Assembly: GCA_937893605.1 (NCBI GenBank)
Contig: CALBGG010000078.1
Coordinates: 1-35,591 of the forward strand
Direction: 5' to 3'
DNA length: 35,591 nucleotides
Origin: an uncultured Clostridia bacterium
GTDB taxonomy: Bacteria; Bacillota; Clostridia; Oscillospirales; Oscillospiraceae
The position numbers were made by a program, and so were the translations under genes. The notes below the pieces were generated by a model. It searched no databases. It had not been told where the DNA came from and was given only the letters and a program-made list of their open reading frames with translations. Within the stretch, counting starts at the first letter, position 1. Every line of letters begins with the position of its first letter. Below are positions 1 through 8,181 of the stretch, in pieces.

Positions 1-107
1 GGCAGTTTGTGTATATGATTATAGCGGGAATTTATCCTGAACGCAAGTCGGATATCAGAAGCACGAAGCCTGCGGATTTTGCCGACTTGACAGCAGACGC
101 TTTTTTG

Positions 108-137
108 TTGACAGAGCGCACATGAAAATTTTATAAT
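108..137 (+). promoter_or_regulatory. Promoter of the moeA operon
   Basis: A consensus -35 TTGACA (108-113) and -10 TATAAT (132-137) are separated by 18 bp. They sit about 36 bp upstream of the moeA start codon. The short leader leaves no room for a riboswitch. Positions 1-107 hold no gene that I can support. Confidence 0.75.
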
Positions 138-172
138 AATTAAAAATTAATGAAGTGATTGGAGGCGCTGAG

Positions 173-1387
173 ATGCTCCGTGTTATGACGCCGGACGAGG
201 TGCTCGGACTTATCAAACGGGAGTTTTCGCCGCTTGAGCGCGAGATCGAGCGCGTCGGGCTTACGCACGCGGCAGGCAGAGTGCTTGCCGAGGATATTTG
301 CGCCGCGGAATTCGTACCCGATTTCGACCGCTCGACGGTTGACGGCTACGCCGTGCTGGCATCCGATACCTTCGGCTGCTCGGACTCGCTGCCGGCGGTT
401 TTGAAGCTTGCGGGAAGCGTCAAAATGGGCTGTCGGACAGAGGCTGCGCTCGGCGAGGGCGAATGCCTGAAGATCCCGACCGGCGGCGAGGTACCGAAGG
501 GCGCGGACTGCTGCGTCATGCTCGAATACGCCGAGGACTACGGCGACGGGACCGTCGGTATATCAAAGCCCGGCGCGCCCGGAATGAACACGATCTTTCG
601 AGGAGACGACGTTTTTCCCGGAAAGACGATACTTTCAAAAGGACGCACCCTTTCGGCGCAGGACATCGGCGCACTTGCCGCCGTCGGCGTGACGAGCGTG
701 CCGGTTTTGCGGCGCATAAGGGTCGGCATCATATCAAGCGGGGATGAGCTTGTCTCCCCGGAGAGCTGCCCAAAGCCGGGGCAGATGCGCGACGTGAACG
801 CACCGATGCTCTGCGCTATGCTCGAGCAATTCGGGGCGCAGTGCGAAAGCTACGGCATCTGCCCCGATGATGAGCAGACGCTCGAAGCGCTCGTCCGCCG
901 TGCGCTCGGCGAGTGCGACGCACTCATAATGTCCGGCGGGAGCAGCGTCGGCGAAAAGGACGCGAGCGTCCGCGTTATAGAGTCGGTGGGTGAGCTTCTG
1001 CTCCACGGCGTTGCCATGAAGCCCGGAAAGCCGACGATACTCGGCCGAGCCGGCAATAAGCCGATACTCGGACTGCCCGGACACCCCGTCGCGGCGTATT
1101 TCACCGCACGCATATTTGCCCTGCCGCTCATAGCGAGGCTCGACGGAAAAACGCTCAGACGCTGCACGGTAAGGGCAAGGCTCACCGAGAGCGTGAACGC
1201 AAACGACGGGCGCGCGCAGTATATCTGCGCAAGGCTCGAACGGCTCGGCGGCGAGCTTTTTGCCCGTCCCGTGCGAACAAAGTCGGGCCTTATAACCAAT
1301 CTTGCGGGCGCGGACGGATATTTCTGCATCGAAAGAGACTGCGAGGGTCTGCCGAAGGGCGCGGCGGTCGAGGTAACGATAAGCTGA
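173..1387 (+). CDS. moeA: Molybdopterin molybdenumtransferase MoeA
   Basis: MoeA inserts molybdate or tungstate into adenylylated molybdopterin in the cytoplasm, the last common step of Mo/W cofactor synthesis. The protein of about 404 residues has the usual family length. It shows the N-terminal STVDGYA motif (the MDGYA-type site with its conserved Asp), TGGEVPKGAD, SSGDELVSP in the MogA-like domain and GGSSVGEKD. I place the start at ATG 173 because GGAGG at 161-165 lies 7 nt upstream; an in-frame GTG at 155 overlaps the region before this Shine-Dalgarno site. It is first in an operon with a second MoeA and a HesA-like protein. Having two MoeA proteins may allow separate handling of Mo and W, which is inference. 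Confidence 0.95.
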   Translation: MLRVMTPDEVLGLIKREFSPLEREIERVGLTHAAGRVLAEDICAAEFVPDFDRSTVDGYAVLASDTFGCSDSLPAVLKLAGSVKMGCRTEAALGEGECLKIPTGGEVPKGADCCVMLEYAEDYGDGTVGISKPGAPGMNTIFRGDDVFPGKTILSKGRTLSAQDIGALAAVGVTSVPVLRRIRVGIISSGDELVSPESCPKPGQMRDVNAPMLCAMLEQFGAQCESYGICPDDEQTLEALVRRALGECDALIMSGGSSVGEKDASVRVIESVGELLLHGVAMKPGKPTILGRAGNKPILGLPGHPVAAYFTARIFALPLIARLDGKTLRRCTVRARLTESVNANDGRAQYICARLERLGGELFARPVRTKSGLITNLAGADGYFCIERDCEGLPKGAAVEVTIS

Positions 1388-1399
1388 CGGGAGAAAACA

Positions 1400-3325
1400 A
1401 TGGGTTTTTCGTATTTGACAAATGTGCCTCTTGACAAGGCAAGAGAGGATTATATCGCGCTTTTGAAAGAGCTCGGCTTTGCTCCTCAAAAGGAGAGCGT
1501 ACCGGTCAAGGACGCCTGCGGCAGGGTGACGGCAAGCGCTGTTTACGCCACCATATGCGCGCCGCATTACACCGCCTGCGCGATGGACGGGATAGCCCTT
1601 GCGGCAAGAGACAGCTTCGGCGCAACGGACACGACCCCGGTAACGCTCGGCGCAGACAGCTTTACCGTTGTCGATACGGGCGATCCCTTGCCCGACGGCT
1701 GCGACGCGGTCATAATGGTCGAGGAGCTTGTGCACAATCCCGACGGCAGCGTCACGATCCGCTCCCCCGCCGCACCGTGGAAAAACGTCCGGCAGATAGG
1801 CGAGGACATATGCGCCGGAGAGATGATACTCCCGTCATACGCAAAGATAACTCCCGCGGCGGTCGGCGCGCTCATTGCAGGAGGCGTTCTGAGCGTCGAG
1901 GTCTTTAAAAAGCCCCGCATCGCGATAATACCCACGGGGGACGAGATCGTTCCGCCGTGCGCCGATCCGAAGCCGGGCGATATAATGGAGTTTAACTCCT
2001 CGATCTTCTCGGCGATGCTCGGCGAGTGGGGCGCGCAGCCCGTGGTTTTTCCCATCGTTCCGGACGATTACGAAAAAATAAAAAGCGCGGTCGGCCGCGC
2101 CGTCGGCGAGTGCGATATGGTGCTTCTGAACGCCGGCTCTTCTGCCGGGCGCGAGGACTATTCGGCCTCGGTCATAGCCGAGCTCGGCCGGGTGCTGTAT
2201 CACGGCATCGCCATAAAGCCGGGAAAGCCGGCGATACTGGGCGTGTGCGGAGCAAAGCCCGTGCTCGGCGTTCCGGGCTACCCGGTCTCGGGCATTATCG
2301 TGCTTGAGGAGCTGCTAAAGCCGCTCGTTGACATGCTCACAGGCTCTGCGGCGGACGAAAGGCGCTATGTTAAAGCGACACTCACGCGCCCCGTGGTGTC
2401 GGGGCTTAAATACCGCGAATATGTCCGCGTGCGTATGGGCTGTGTCGGCGGAAGGCTCATGGCCTCGCCGCTGCCGAGGGGCAGCGGGGTCGTGTCCTCG
2501 TTCATGAAGGCCGACGGAATAATGGAGATACCGCAGGAGGCCGAGGGCTTTGAGCGCGGACAGACGGTCAATGTCCGCCTCCTGACGGATGAGCGGAGGC
2601 TCAAAAACAGCATCGTCGTCATGGGAAGCCACGATCCGCTCATAGACGAGCTTGCGGATATGCTCCATCGCGCAGACCACGGCATGAGCCTGAGCTCGAC
2701 GCACGTCGGCTCCATGGGCGGCATCATGGCGATAAAGCGCGGCGAAGCGCATATTGCCGGCTGCCACCTGCTCGATACGCAAAGCGGCGAATATAACCTC
2801 AGCTTTATGCGAAAGTATTTTCCCAATGGCGGCGCATATCTCGTAAGATGCGTCGGCAGGCTTCAGGGACTTATGGTCGCAAAGGGCGATCCGCTGCACA
2901 TCGGCAATTTCGGCGGCATCGCCCGCAAGGGCGTCCGGTACGTCAACCGCCAGAAGGGCTCGGGCACGAGAATACTTGCCGACTGCCTGTGCGCGAAAAA
3001 CGGCATATCGACCGACAGCATATACGGCTACGACCGCGAGGAGCTTACGCACACCTCCGTTGCCGCGCAGATAGCCTCGGGCTCGGCCGACGCCGGAATG
3101 GGCATATATTCCGCGGCAAAGCTGTACGATCTGGATTTTCTGCCCGTGTGCACGGAGGAATATGATCTTATCGTATCAAAGGACGCATGGGATACAGCGC
3201 CTGTGCGCAGGCTTTTGAGCATACTCAGAAGCGCGGAATTTGCACAGCGGCTTTCCGAAATGGGCGGATATACGCTCAGCTCGCCCGGCGAGCTCATTGA
3301 TTACATGCGGGAGGACGGCGTATGA
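1400..3325 (+). CDS. MoeA fused to a C-terminal periplasmic-binding-protein-like (molybdate/tungstate-type) domain
   Basis: Residues 1 to about 395 are a full MoeA (CAMDGIALAA, PTGDEIVPP, NAGSSAGRED, LGVPGYPVSG). Residues from about 405 to 641 form a type-2 periplasmic-binding-protein fold of the COG1910 kind, with SSTHVGSMGG, RQKGSGTR and ASGSADAGMG. No signal peptide is present, so the binding domain is cytoplasmic. MoeA-COG1910 fusions are known in archaea and anaerobic bacteria. The attached domain is usually supposed to bind oxyanion or to sense it, but its role is not proven. The gene starts 13 nt after moeA and overlaps the next gene by 4 nt, so it is part of the same transcript. Proximity to AOR and tupABC suggests that tungstate is the ligand. 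Confidence 0.9.
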   Translation: MGFSYLTNVPLDKAREDYIALLKELGFAPQKESVPVKDACGRVTASAVYATICAPHYTACAMDGIALAARDSFGATDTTPVTLGADSFTVVDTGDPLPDGCDAVIMVEELVHNPDGSVTIRSPAAPWKNVRQIGEDICAGEMILPSYAKITPAAVGALIAGGVLSVEVFKKPRIAIIPTGDEIVPPCADPKPGDIMEFNSSIFSAMLGEWGAQPVVFPIVPDDYEKIKSAVGRAVGECDMVLLNAGSSAGREDYSASVIAELGRVLYHGIAIKPGKPAILGVCGAKPVLGVPGYPVSGIIVLEELLKPLVDMLTGSAADERRYVKATLTRPVVSGLKYREYVRVRMGCVGGRLMASPLPRGSGVVSSFMKADGIMEIPQEAEGFERGQTVNVRLLTDERRLKNSIVVMGSHDPLIDELADMLHRADHGMSLSSTHVGSMGGIMAIKRGEAHIAGCHLLDTQSGEYNLSFMRKYFPNGGAYLVRCVGRLQGLMVAKGDPLHIGNFGGIARKGVRYVNRQKGSGTRILADCLCAKNGISTDSIYGYDREELTHTSVAAQIASGSADAGMGIYSAAKLYDLDFLPVCTEEYDLIVSKDAWDTAPVRRLLSILRSAEFAQRLSEMGGYTLSSPGELIDYMREDGV

Positions 3326-4002
3326 GCCTTGAATACGAGCGTCTTTCAAGAAACATGCCAGCAATAAGCCAAGCCGAGCAGCGCATGCTGCTCGGCAGGA
3401 AAATATTCATCGCAGGCTGCGGCGGGCTCGGCGGATGGATCGCCGAATACATGGCCCGCCTCGGCATCGGCGGGATAACGGCCGCCGACCCCGACGCTTT
3501 CGACGTCTCGAATATGAACCGCCAGCTCGGAGCCGACACGTCCTCGCTCGGAGAAAGCAAGGCGATAACGCTCAAAAAGCGCATGGCGCTCATCGCGCCG
3601 GACATGCGCTTCAACGCGCTGACGGTCAGGCTCGGAAGCGAAAACGCAGCGGAGCTTATACGCGGAAGCGACCTTGCTTTCGACGCTCTTGACAGCATAC
3701 AGGCGCGGCTCGCGCTTGAGAATGCCTGCGCCGCCGAGGGGATAGCGCTCGTGCACGGCGCGGTGCGCGGCTGGTCGATGCAGGCCGCCGTCGTGCCGCC
3801 CGGAAGCGGGATGCTTTCAAGGATATATGCAAACGCCTCAGAGCCCGAGGGAAGCACCGTGCTGCCGTTTACCCCGGCATGCTGCGCCGCGGTGCAGTGC
3901 GCTCAGGCATCCTCACTTCTGCTGGGCAGACCCTGCGAGCTTTTCGGGAAGCTGCTTACGGCCGACCTTCTGACCATGCAGCAGCAGATCATAGAGCTTT
4001 AA
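3322..4002 (+). CDS. HesA/MoeB/ThiF-family adenylyltransferase
   Basis: This is a 226-residue E1-like enzyme expected to adenylate the C-terminal Gly-Gly of a small sulfur-carrier protein. It has the nucleotide-binding GCGGLGG loop (residues 32-38) followed by the family's NMNRQ and GESKA elements. It is shorter than classic MoeB and lacks an obvious rhodanese domain or the paired CxxC zinc motifs. The ATG overlaps the stop codon of the upstream MoeA fusion (ATGA), indicating coupled translation. Its likely partner is the MoaD-like protein at 7066-7320, which would make dithiolene sulfur for the AOR cofactor. The 3' end overlaps the convergent LysR gene by 14 bp, and I see no terminator between them. 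Confidence 0.85.
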   Translation: MSLEYERLSRNMPAISQAEQRMLLGRKIFIAGCGGLGGWIAEYMARLGIGGITAADPDAFDVSNMNRQLGADTSSLGESKAITLKKRMALIAPDMRFNALTVRLGSENAAELIRGSDLAFDALDSIQARLALENACAAEGIALVHGAVRGWSMQAAVVPPGSGMLSRIYANASEPEGSTVLPFTPACCAAVQCAQASSLLLGRPCELFGKLLTADLLTMQQQIIEL

Positions 4003-4873
4003 AAATCTCGAAATATTCGACGGCAAAGTCTCTGAATACCTTTCCGAGCTCGGAAAGGTATTTTTCACGGCGAAAGCAGATGCAGAACGTTTGGCGGAAG
4101 TTCCTGTCCATGACGGGGAGCAGCCTTATGCCGTCGTCGCGCAGGTACTCGTCCCTCTCCGACGCGGGAACAAAGCCGACGGCCGTGCCTGCTGCGATGA
4201 GCGCGCGGTGAGCCTGCCGGGTATCGGCAAAGCTGCTCTTTCCGGGGCGTATGTTGAGCGCTGCGCAGGCATTGAACGGGTATTCGACGCTGTCTCCGCG
4301 GCGGAGGAACACCAAGCTCTCCCCCTCAAGCTGCCCGAGGCTCACGGCGGCGCGGGCGCACAGCGCATGCCCTGCCGGAACGGCAGCAAAATACCGATCC
4401 TCATACAGCGGATAGCCGCTGAATTTGCGATATTTTATGTTGTCGGGATACACGAGCGCGTCAAAGCGCGATATATCCGGAAGCTCGCTGCCGTCAAGCT
4501 CGCACTGCAGGTTGAGCTCCGCCTCCGGGTGCCGCCGTGAAAACTCCGCAAGGCAGCCGAGAAGTTTCTCTCCCGAGCCGACGGAGCCGATGTTCAGACG
4601 GTGGTCGTGACCGCTTGTCAGCATGCGCAGATCCGCCTGCGCCGAGTCGAGCTCGCGCAGCATTTTTTCGCAGCATTCGAGAAATCGCTCGCCAGAGGCG
4701 TTGAGTCGAAGCCGCTTCCCGCTGCGGTCAAACAGCGCCGTGCCAAGCTCGCGCTCGAGCTGAGCCACGCTTTTTGACAGAGCCGACTGCGTGACGTGCA
4801 GCATCTGCGCCGCACGCGACATGCTTTCGAGCCGCGCGACGGTCGTGAATTGGCGAATTTGTGTTGTGTTCAT
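3989..4873 (-). CDS. LysR-family transcriptional regulator
   Basis: A 294-residue LTTR. The N-terminal winged helix-turn-helix (residues about 5-60) shows TTVARLESMSRAAQ and VTQSALSKSVAQLERELG. A long linker helix and a LysR-type effector-binding domain follow. I place the start at ATG 4873 because the protein then begins at the canonical helix; a TTG 54 nt upstream is possible but would add an atypical 18-residue tail. The gene is divergent from the AOR operon and convergent with the MoeA operon. Two candidate operators lie in the shared 252-bp intergenic region. This context suggests that it controls AOR, perhaps in response to an aldehyde, carboxylate or metal signal. The effector cannot be read from sequence. 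Confidence 0.92.
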   Translation of the reverse strand: MNTTQIRQFTTVARLESMSRAAQMLHVTQSALSKSVAQLERELGTALFDRSGKRLRLNASGERFLECCEKMLRELDSAQADLRMLTSGHDHRLNIGSVGSGEKLLGCLAEFSRRHPEAELNLQCELDGSELPDISRFDALVYPDNIKYRKFSGYPLYEDRYFAAVPAGHALCARAAVSLGQLEGESLVFLRRGDSVEYPFNACAALNIRPGKSSFADTRQAHRALIAAGTAVGFVPASERDEYLRDDGIRLLPVMDRNFRQTFCICFRREKYLSELGKVFRDFAVEYFEIFKAL

Positions 4874-4878
4874 AATTT

Positions 4879-4898
4879 GCTTATTCCAAACAGGATAA
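4879..4898. promoter_or_regulatory. Candidate LysR-type operator, autoregulatory site
   Basis: The left half-site GCTTATTCC is identical to that of the perfect site at 5019-5041. A 5-nt spacer (AAACA) is followed by an imperfect right half beginning GGATAA. The site lies 6 nt upstream of the lysR start codon inside its leader, where binding could block transcription. The assignment to this LysR protein is inference. Confidence 0.5.
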
Positions 4899-4914
4899 TT
4901 ATTTTTGCTTTGGC

Positions 4915-4936
4915 AAAGCCGCTTCAACGCGGCTTT
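4915..4936 (-). other. Hairpin at the 5' end of the predicted lysR transcript
   Basis: Perfect 8-bp stem AAAGCCGC / GCGGCTTT with a 6-nt loop. If the lysR promoter at 4943-4971 is right, transcription would begin at about this position, putting the stem at the extreme 5' end of the mRNA. It could stabilise the message or act as a further operator. Confidence 0.45.
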
Positions 4937-4942
4937 TACGAT

Positions 4943-4971
4943 ATTTTACCTGATGTTGCGCTGTTTTTCAA
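4943..4971 (-). promoter_or_regulatory. lysR promoter
   Basis: Read on the minus strand, -35 TTGAAA (4971-4966) and -10 TAAAAT (4948-4943) are separated by 17 bp. Transcription would start near 4936, giving a leader of about 60 nt before the ATG at 4873. Confidence 0.6.
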
Positions 4972-5018
4972 GAAAAACGGCATAAAACGCACTCTTAAGG
5001 CGCATGTTTTTCCGCTGT

Positions 5019-5041
5019 GCTTATTCCTGCCGGGAATAAGC
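5019..5041. promoter_or_regulatory. Candidate LysR-type recognition site upstream of AOR
   Basis: A perfect 9-bp inverted repeat, GCTTATTCC-N5-GGAATAAGC, containing a T-N11-A core (T5024, A5036). Its centre at 5030 lies about 63 bp upstream of the predicted AOR transcription start, the classic location of the LTTR recognition-binding site. The shared half-site at 4879 supports it as the operator of the divergent LysR. Confidence 0.7.
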
Positions 5042-5057
5042 CTCGGCAAACTCGGAC

Positions 5058-5086
5058 TTTTTTACAGGCAGCCAGTATTTTATAAT
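5058..5086 (+). promoter_or_regulatory. Promoter of the AOR operon
   Basis: A consensus -10 TATAAT lies at 5081-5086. At 17-bp spacing, the -35 position (5058-5063) is only a T run, so the -35 is poor. That would fit dependence on an activator such as the adjacent LysR protein. A strong GAGGGGAGGAG ribosome binding site follows at 5110-5120. Confidence 0.55.
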
Positions 5087-5125
5087 ATATATGTATAATT
5101 ATATACAGTTGAGGGGAGGAGCATA

Positions 5126-7069
5126 ATGACAAACTATTGCGGCTACATGGGAAAGATCATCAGGCTTGACCTCGGCACGCGAAAGGTGTCCGAGTATCCG
5201 TGGACGGACAGAGACCGCGAGCTTTATCTCGGCGGCAAGGCGATGGCGTCAAAGATAATGTACGATAATTTTACCGGCGAGGAAAAGCCTCTCGGCCCGG
5301 AAAACATCATCGTCATATCTACAGGGCCTCTCACCGGCACGGGCGCGCCGAGCTCAAGCCGCTTCAACATATCGACGCTCTCTCCGCAGACGGGGATAAC
5401 TACCTCCTCGAACTGCGGCGGCAATTTCGGCCACTATCTGAAAAAGGCCGGCTTCGATGCGCTGATCCTTTGCGGCAAATGCGAGAAGCTGACGTGGATA
5501 GAGATACATAACGATAAGATAAAATTCCACGATGCCGAGGATATGAAGGGCTTTTACACGACGAAAACTCAGGAGAGCATTCAGGAAAAGCTCGATGAGG
5601 AGCGCGGCTGCGAAGTCAAGTGCGGCAAGGTCGTCATAGGCCCTGCCGGCGAAAATCTCGTCAAGTACGCATCCGTGTTCAGCAACGAGCGTGCCGCGGG
5701 GCGCGCGGGCGTCGGCTGCGTGTTCGGCTCGAAAAACCTCAAGGGCATAGCCGTCTCGGGTACGCACGAGGTCAGGATATTCGATCCGGAAAAGACCGAA
5801 AGTCACCACGAAAAATGGGTCGAGACCTTAAAAAAGCATCCGCTTACGGGAAATCAGCTGCCCAAAATGGGTACGGCGGGGCTTGTAACGACGATGCAGA
5901 TGCGCGGACTTCTGTCAACGCGCAACTACGAAAAGGGTCAGTACGAGGACTTTGAGCTCGTCAACGGCGAAACGCTGGCCGAGGATATAAACATAGTAAA
6001 CAAGGGCTGCCTGTCCTGCCCGATGAAGTGTGCGCGCACCGTGAAGGTGGGCGATCACGAGGTGAAGGGTCCCGAGCTTGAAACGCTGGGGCTTCTCGGC
6101 GGCGGCATCATGAACAACGACCTCAGGCTCATATGCAAGTGGAACTACGAGCTCGACGAGCTGGGAATGGACACCATATCCTGCGCGAGCACCATTGCCT
6201 GGGCGATGGAGGCAAACGAAAAGGGGCTGTGGAAAAACGGCCTGAAATTCGGGAACACGAAGAACCTGAGCGCTGTTTTCCGCAGCATAGCAAACAGACA
6301 GGGCATAGGAAACGAGCTTGCCGAGGGAACGCGCACGCTGAGCAGTAAATACGGCGGCAAGGACTTTGCCATCCAGTCAAAGGGGCTGGAGCTTGCGGCA
6401 TACGAGCCGCGCAGGGCGGTCGGCCAGGGATTGGGCTACGCGGTGTCCAACCGCGGCGGCTGCCACCTCAACGGCGGCTATCTCGTCATACTCGAGGGAC
6501 TTGGTCTTAACATGAACAGCCAGACTCCGCACGCGAAGGCCGATCTGTGCGTGCTCATGCAGGATCTCATGGAATCGGTCTCCTCGGGCGGGCAGTGCCT
6601 GTTTACATCCTACGCTCTGTTTCCGAGCTTTCTGCTGACGGGGCCTAACAGCTTCATAACGCGCACGGTAAACGCCGTCATGCCCTACATAGGCCCCGCG
6701 GTGAGGCTCATAAACAAATTCCCGCGCGCAATACGCTTCAATCTTCCGCTGCTGCCGCATACATACGAGCTGCGGTACGCTGTCGGAATGAAAATGGATC
6801 TCGGCAAATATATCCGCATCGGCGAGCGCAGCTACAATGTCGAGCGCGCGGTGAACGCAAAGTTCGGCGTGAACGCGGACTGCGATAAGCTCCCCAAGCG
6901 CCTGACAGATGTTCCGCAGGATCCGAAGAACCCGAAGACGAAGGTACCGCTCGAGCAGATGAAGAAGACCTATTACCGTGCCCGCGGCTGGGGCAGCGAC
7001 GGTCTGCCGGATGAAAACAAGCTGCGCAGGCTCGAAATAACGGACGAGAAGATGGAGGACGCGGTATGA
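5126..7069 (+). CDS. aor: Tungsten-type aldehyde:ferredoxin oxidoreductase
   Basis: Members of this family oxidise aldehydes to carboxylic acids in the cytoplasm using a bis-molybdopterin tungsten cofactor and a [4Fe-4S] cluster, with ferredoxin as acceptor. The 647-residue length is close to the usual 600-700. The N-terminal beta-domain carries the AOR signature (YLGGKAMASK, TGPLTGTGAPSSSRF, SSNCGGNFGHYLKKAGFD). Cluster ligands are C295, C298 and C302 (CLSCPMKC) plus probably C491. The gene overlaps the MoaD-like gene by 4 nt and is followed by a polyferredoxin. This layout resembles two-subunit tungsten oxidoreductases of gut anaerobes, where the small subunit passes electrons onward and aldehyde detoxification has been proposed. 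The actual substrate cannot be read from sequence. Confidence 0.93.
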   Translation: MTNYCGYMGKIIRLDLGTRKVSEYPWTDRDRELYLGGKAMASKIMYDNFTGEEKPLGPENIIVISTGPLTGTGAPSSSRFNISTLSPQTGITTSSNCGGNFGHYLKKAGFDALILCGKCEKLTWIEIHNDKIKFHDAEDMKGFYTTKTQESIQEKLDEERGCEVKCGKVVIGPAGENLVKYASVFSNERAAGRAGVGCVFGSKNLKGIAVSGTHEVRIFDPEKTESHHEKWVETLKKHPLTGNQLPKMGTAGLVTTMQMRGLLSTRNYEKGQYEDFELVNGETLAEDINIVNKGCLSCPMKCARTVKVGDHEVKGPELETLGLLGGGIMNNDLRLICKWNYELDELGMDTISCASTIAWAMEANEKGLWKNGLKFGNTKNLSAVFRSIANRQGIGNELAEGTRTLSSKYGGKDFAIQSKGLELAAYEPRRAVGQGLGYAVSNRGGCHLNGGYLVILEGLGLNMNSQTPHAKADLCVLMQDLMESVSSGGQCLFTSYALFPSFLLTGPNSFITRTVNAVMPYIGPAVRLINKFPRAIRFNLPLLPHTYELRYAVGMKMDLGKYIRIGERSYNVERAVNAKFGVNADCDKLPKRLTDVPQDPKNPKTKVPLEQMKKTYYRARGWGSDGLPDENKLRRLEITDEKMEDAV

Positions 7070-7320
7070 TAACAGTCAAAATATTCGGCACCTTCCGCCT
7101 TGACAGCGGCCTTAAGGAGCTTCAGGCCGACGTTAAATGCGCAAGGGAGCTTTACCCCATCATCATGGAGGAGGTAAAGCGGCGCGATCCCGACACGACG
7201 CTCACGATAAAGGACGTTAAGGGCTGCATACTGTCGCGCAGCGGCAGACAGATAAGTCCGGGAACAAGGCTCAACGACGGCGATGTTATCCATCTTGTTC
7301 CCGCCGTTGCGGGGGGCTGA
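7066..7320 (+). CDS. MoaD/ThiS-family small sulfur-carrier protein
   Basis: This 84-residue ubiquitin-like protein ends in Gly-Gly (VPAVAGG), the tail that is adenylated and thiocarboxylated by MoeB/HesA-type enzymes. The beta-grasp pattern (MITVKIFGTFR, then LNDGDVIHLVP near the C terminus) fits MoaD. It starts within the stop codon of the AOR gene and ends 3 nt before the ferredoxin start, so it is co-transcribed with both. Its likely job is to donate sulfur for the dithiolene of the pterin cofactor. No MoaE is present in this window, so pairing with a distant moaE is assumed. A dedicated carrier for AOR-type cofactor is the alternative. Confidence 0.85.
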   Translation: MITVKIFGTFRLDSGLKELQADVKCARELYPIIMEEVKRRDPDTTLTIKDVKGCILSRSGRQISPGTRLNDGDVIHLVPAVAGG

Positions 7321-7323
7321 GCC

Positions 7324-7857
7324 ATGGCGTATGTGATAGACAGGCAGCTGTGCAGCGGCTGCGACGCATGCTCGAGCGTGTGCCCGACAAATGCGATATC
7401 CCATGACGCAAAGGCCGAAAAGAACAGCATCGACGCCGAGTACTGCGTTTCGTGCCGCCTGTGCTCGTGCTTCTGCGAGAAAAATGCGATAAAAGCGCCC
7501 GACGGCAGCTTCAGCCCGTATAAGGGCTGGGAAAAATGGGGCATGCCGTTTATCGATCCGGATAAATGCAGCGGCTGCTCGCTTTGCATTGAGGAGTGCC
7601 CCATGAATGCGCTCGAACTGACAGGTCCGGCAAAGCACGGGGATATACACACCCACGCGTATCTCAAGGGCGCGGAGCGCTGCATCGGCTGCGAAAAATG
7701 CTTTGTCCGCTGTCCGATAGACGCGATCAAGATGATACCGCAGCTTGACCCGGACGGCAGGGAAAACCTCGCAAACCTTTGGCCGGAATACATCGAAAAG
7801 CCCGAAAAGCGGATCGGTCTTGCCGCCCTGCTCAGAAGCGCAAATCAGGATTTCTGA
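7324..7857 (+). CDS. Polyferredoxin with four [4Fe-4S] motifs, probable AOR electron-transfer subunit
   Basis: The 177-residue protein holds four CxxCxxCxxxC motifs: CSGCDACSSVC, CVSCRLCSCFC, CSGCSLCIEEC and CIGCEKCFVRC. It can therefore bind four [4Fe-4S] clusters. There is no signal peptide, so it is cytoplasmic. The position directly after AOR and the MoaD-like gene marks it as the small subunit or dedicated acceptor of the oxidoreductase, as in the large/small tungsten oxidoreductase pairs of anaerobes. The start ATG follows the upstream stop by 3 nt. The motifs give high confidence in cluster binding; the pairing with AOR rests on context. Confidence 0.88.
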   Translation: MAYVIDRQLCSGCDACSSVCPTNAISHDAKAEKNSIDAEYCVSCRLCSCFCEKNAIKAPDGSFSPYKGWEKWGMPFIDPDKCSGCSLCIEECPMNALELTGPAKHGDIHTHAYLKGAERCIGCEKCFVRCPIDAIKMIPQLDPDGRENLANLWPEYIEKPEKRIGLAALLRSANQDF

Positions 7858-7870
7858 CGAGCGCGGCGAG

Positions 7871-8003
7871 ATTTTTCGTGAAAATCTATTTTCACAAAAA
7901 ATGTGGCGTCTTTGACCGCGCCAATGCCGCCAGCCATTTTGAAACTCTTCAAAATGGCGCTTCGCAAAAAGCCTTGAAAAACAAGGCTTTTTATGTGGCG
8001 GCA
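7871..8003. other. Cluster of nested hairpins in the AOR-tup intergenic region
   Basis: Three perfect hairpins occur in a row: 7878-7885 with 7888-7895; 7933-7943 with 7948-7958 (11 bp, 4-nt loop); and 7966-7976 with 7982-7992 (11 bp, 5-nt loop, ending in five T). An outer stem, TGCCGCCA (7925-7932) with TGGCGGCA (7996-8003), encloses the last two and would make a three-way junction. This may be a decayed small repeat, a 3'-end stabiliser of the AOR mRNA, or a tandem terminator. I see no coding capacity here. Confidence 0.55.
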
Positions 8004-8089
8004 GATCAAATTCGAGGCGGGTCTTGCCCCCTCGAGCTCCCCCGCTGCTCTGTTGTTTAGCTCAGCAGCATAGGTTTTTTGACAGTCTG

Positions 8090-8122
8090 AGTTGCCGGAG
8101 CATGTGCTCCGGCAACTTTTTT
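8090..8122 (+). terminator. Rho-independent terminator of the AOR operon
   Basis: A perfect 13-bp stem (8090-8102 with 8105-8117) with a 2-nt loop centre is followed by a run of T to 8122. It separates the AOR transcript from the tup promoter, which begins 2 nt later. Confidence 0.9.
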
Positions 8123-8123
8123 G

Positions 8124-8152
8124 TTGCAATGGTTCTTTGCATATGGTACAAT
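8124..8152 (+). promoter_or_regulatory. Promoter of the tup operon
   Basis: -35 TTGCAA (8124-8129) and -10 TACAAT (8147-8152) are separated by exactly 17 bp. A TGG directly before the -10 makes it an extended -10 promoter. Transcription would start near 8159, which leaves a leader of about 140 nt before tupA. Confidence 0.8.
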
Positions 8153-8181
8153 ATTTACAAATACTTTGAAAGCGGTGGACG

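Noticed and set aside
20..45. A third LysR site upstream of moeA (GGGAATTTATCC)
   Set aside because: The half-site order and spacing do not match the two sites near lysR, so chance similarity is more likely.
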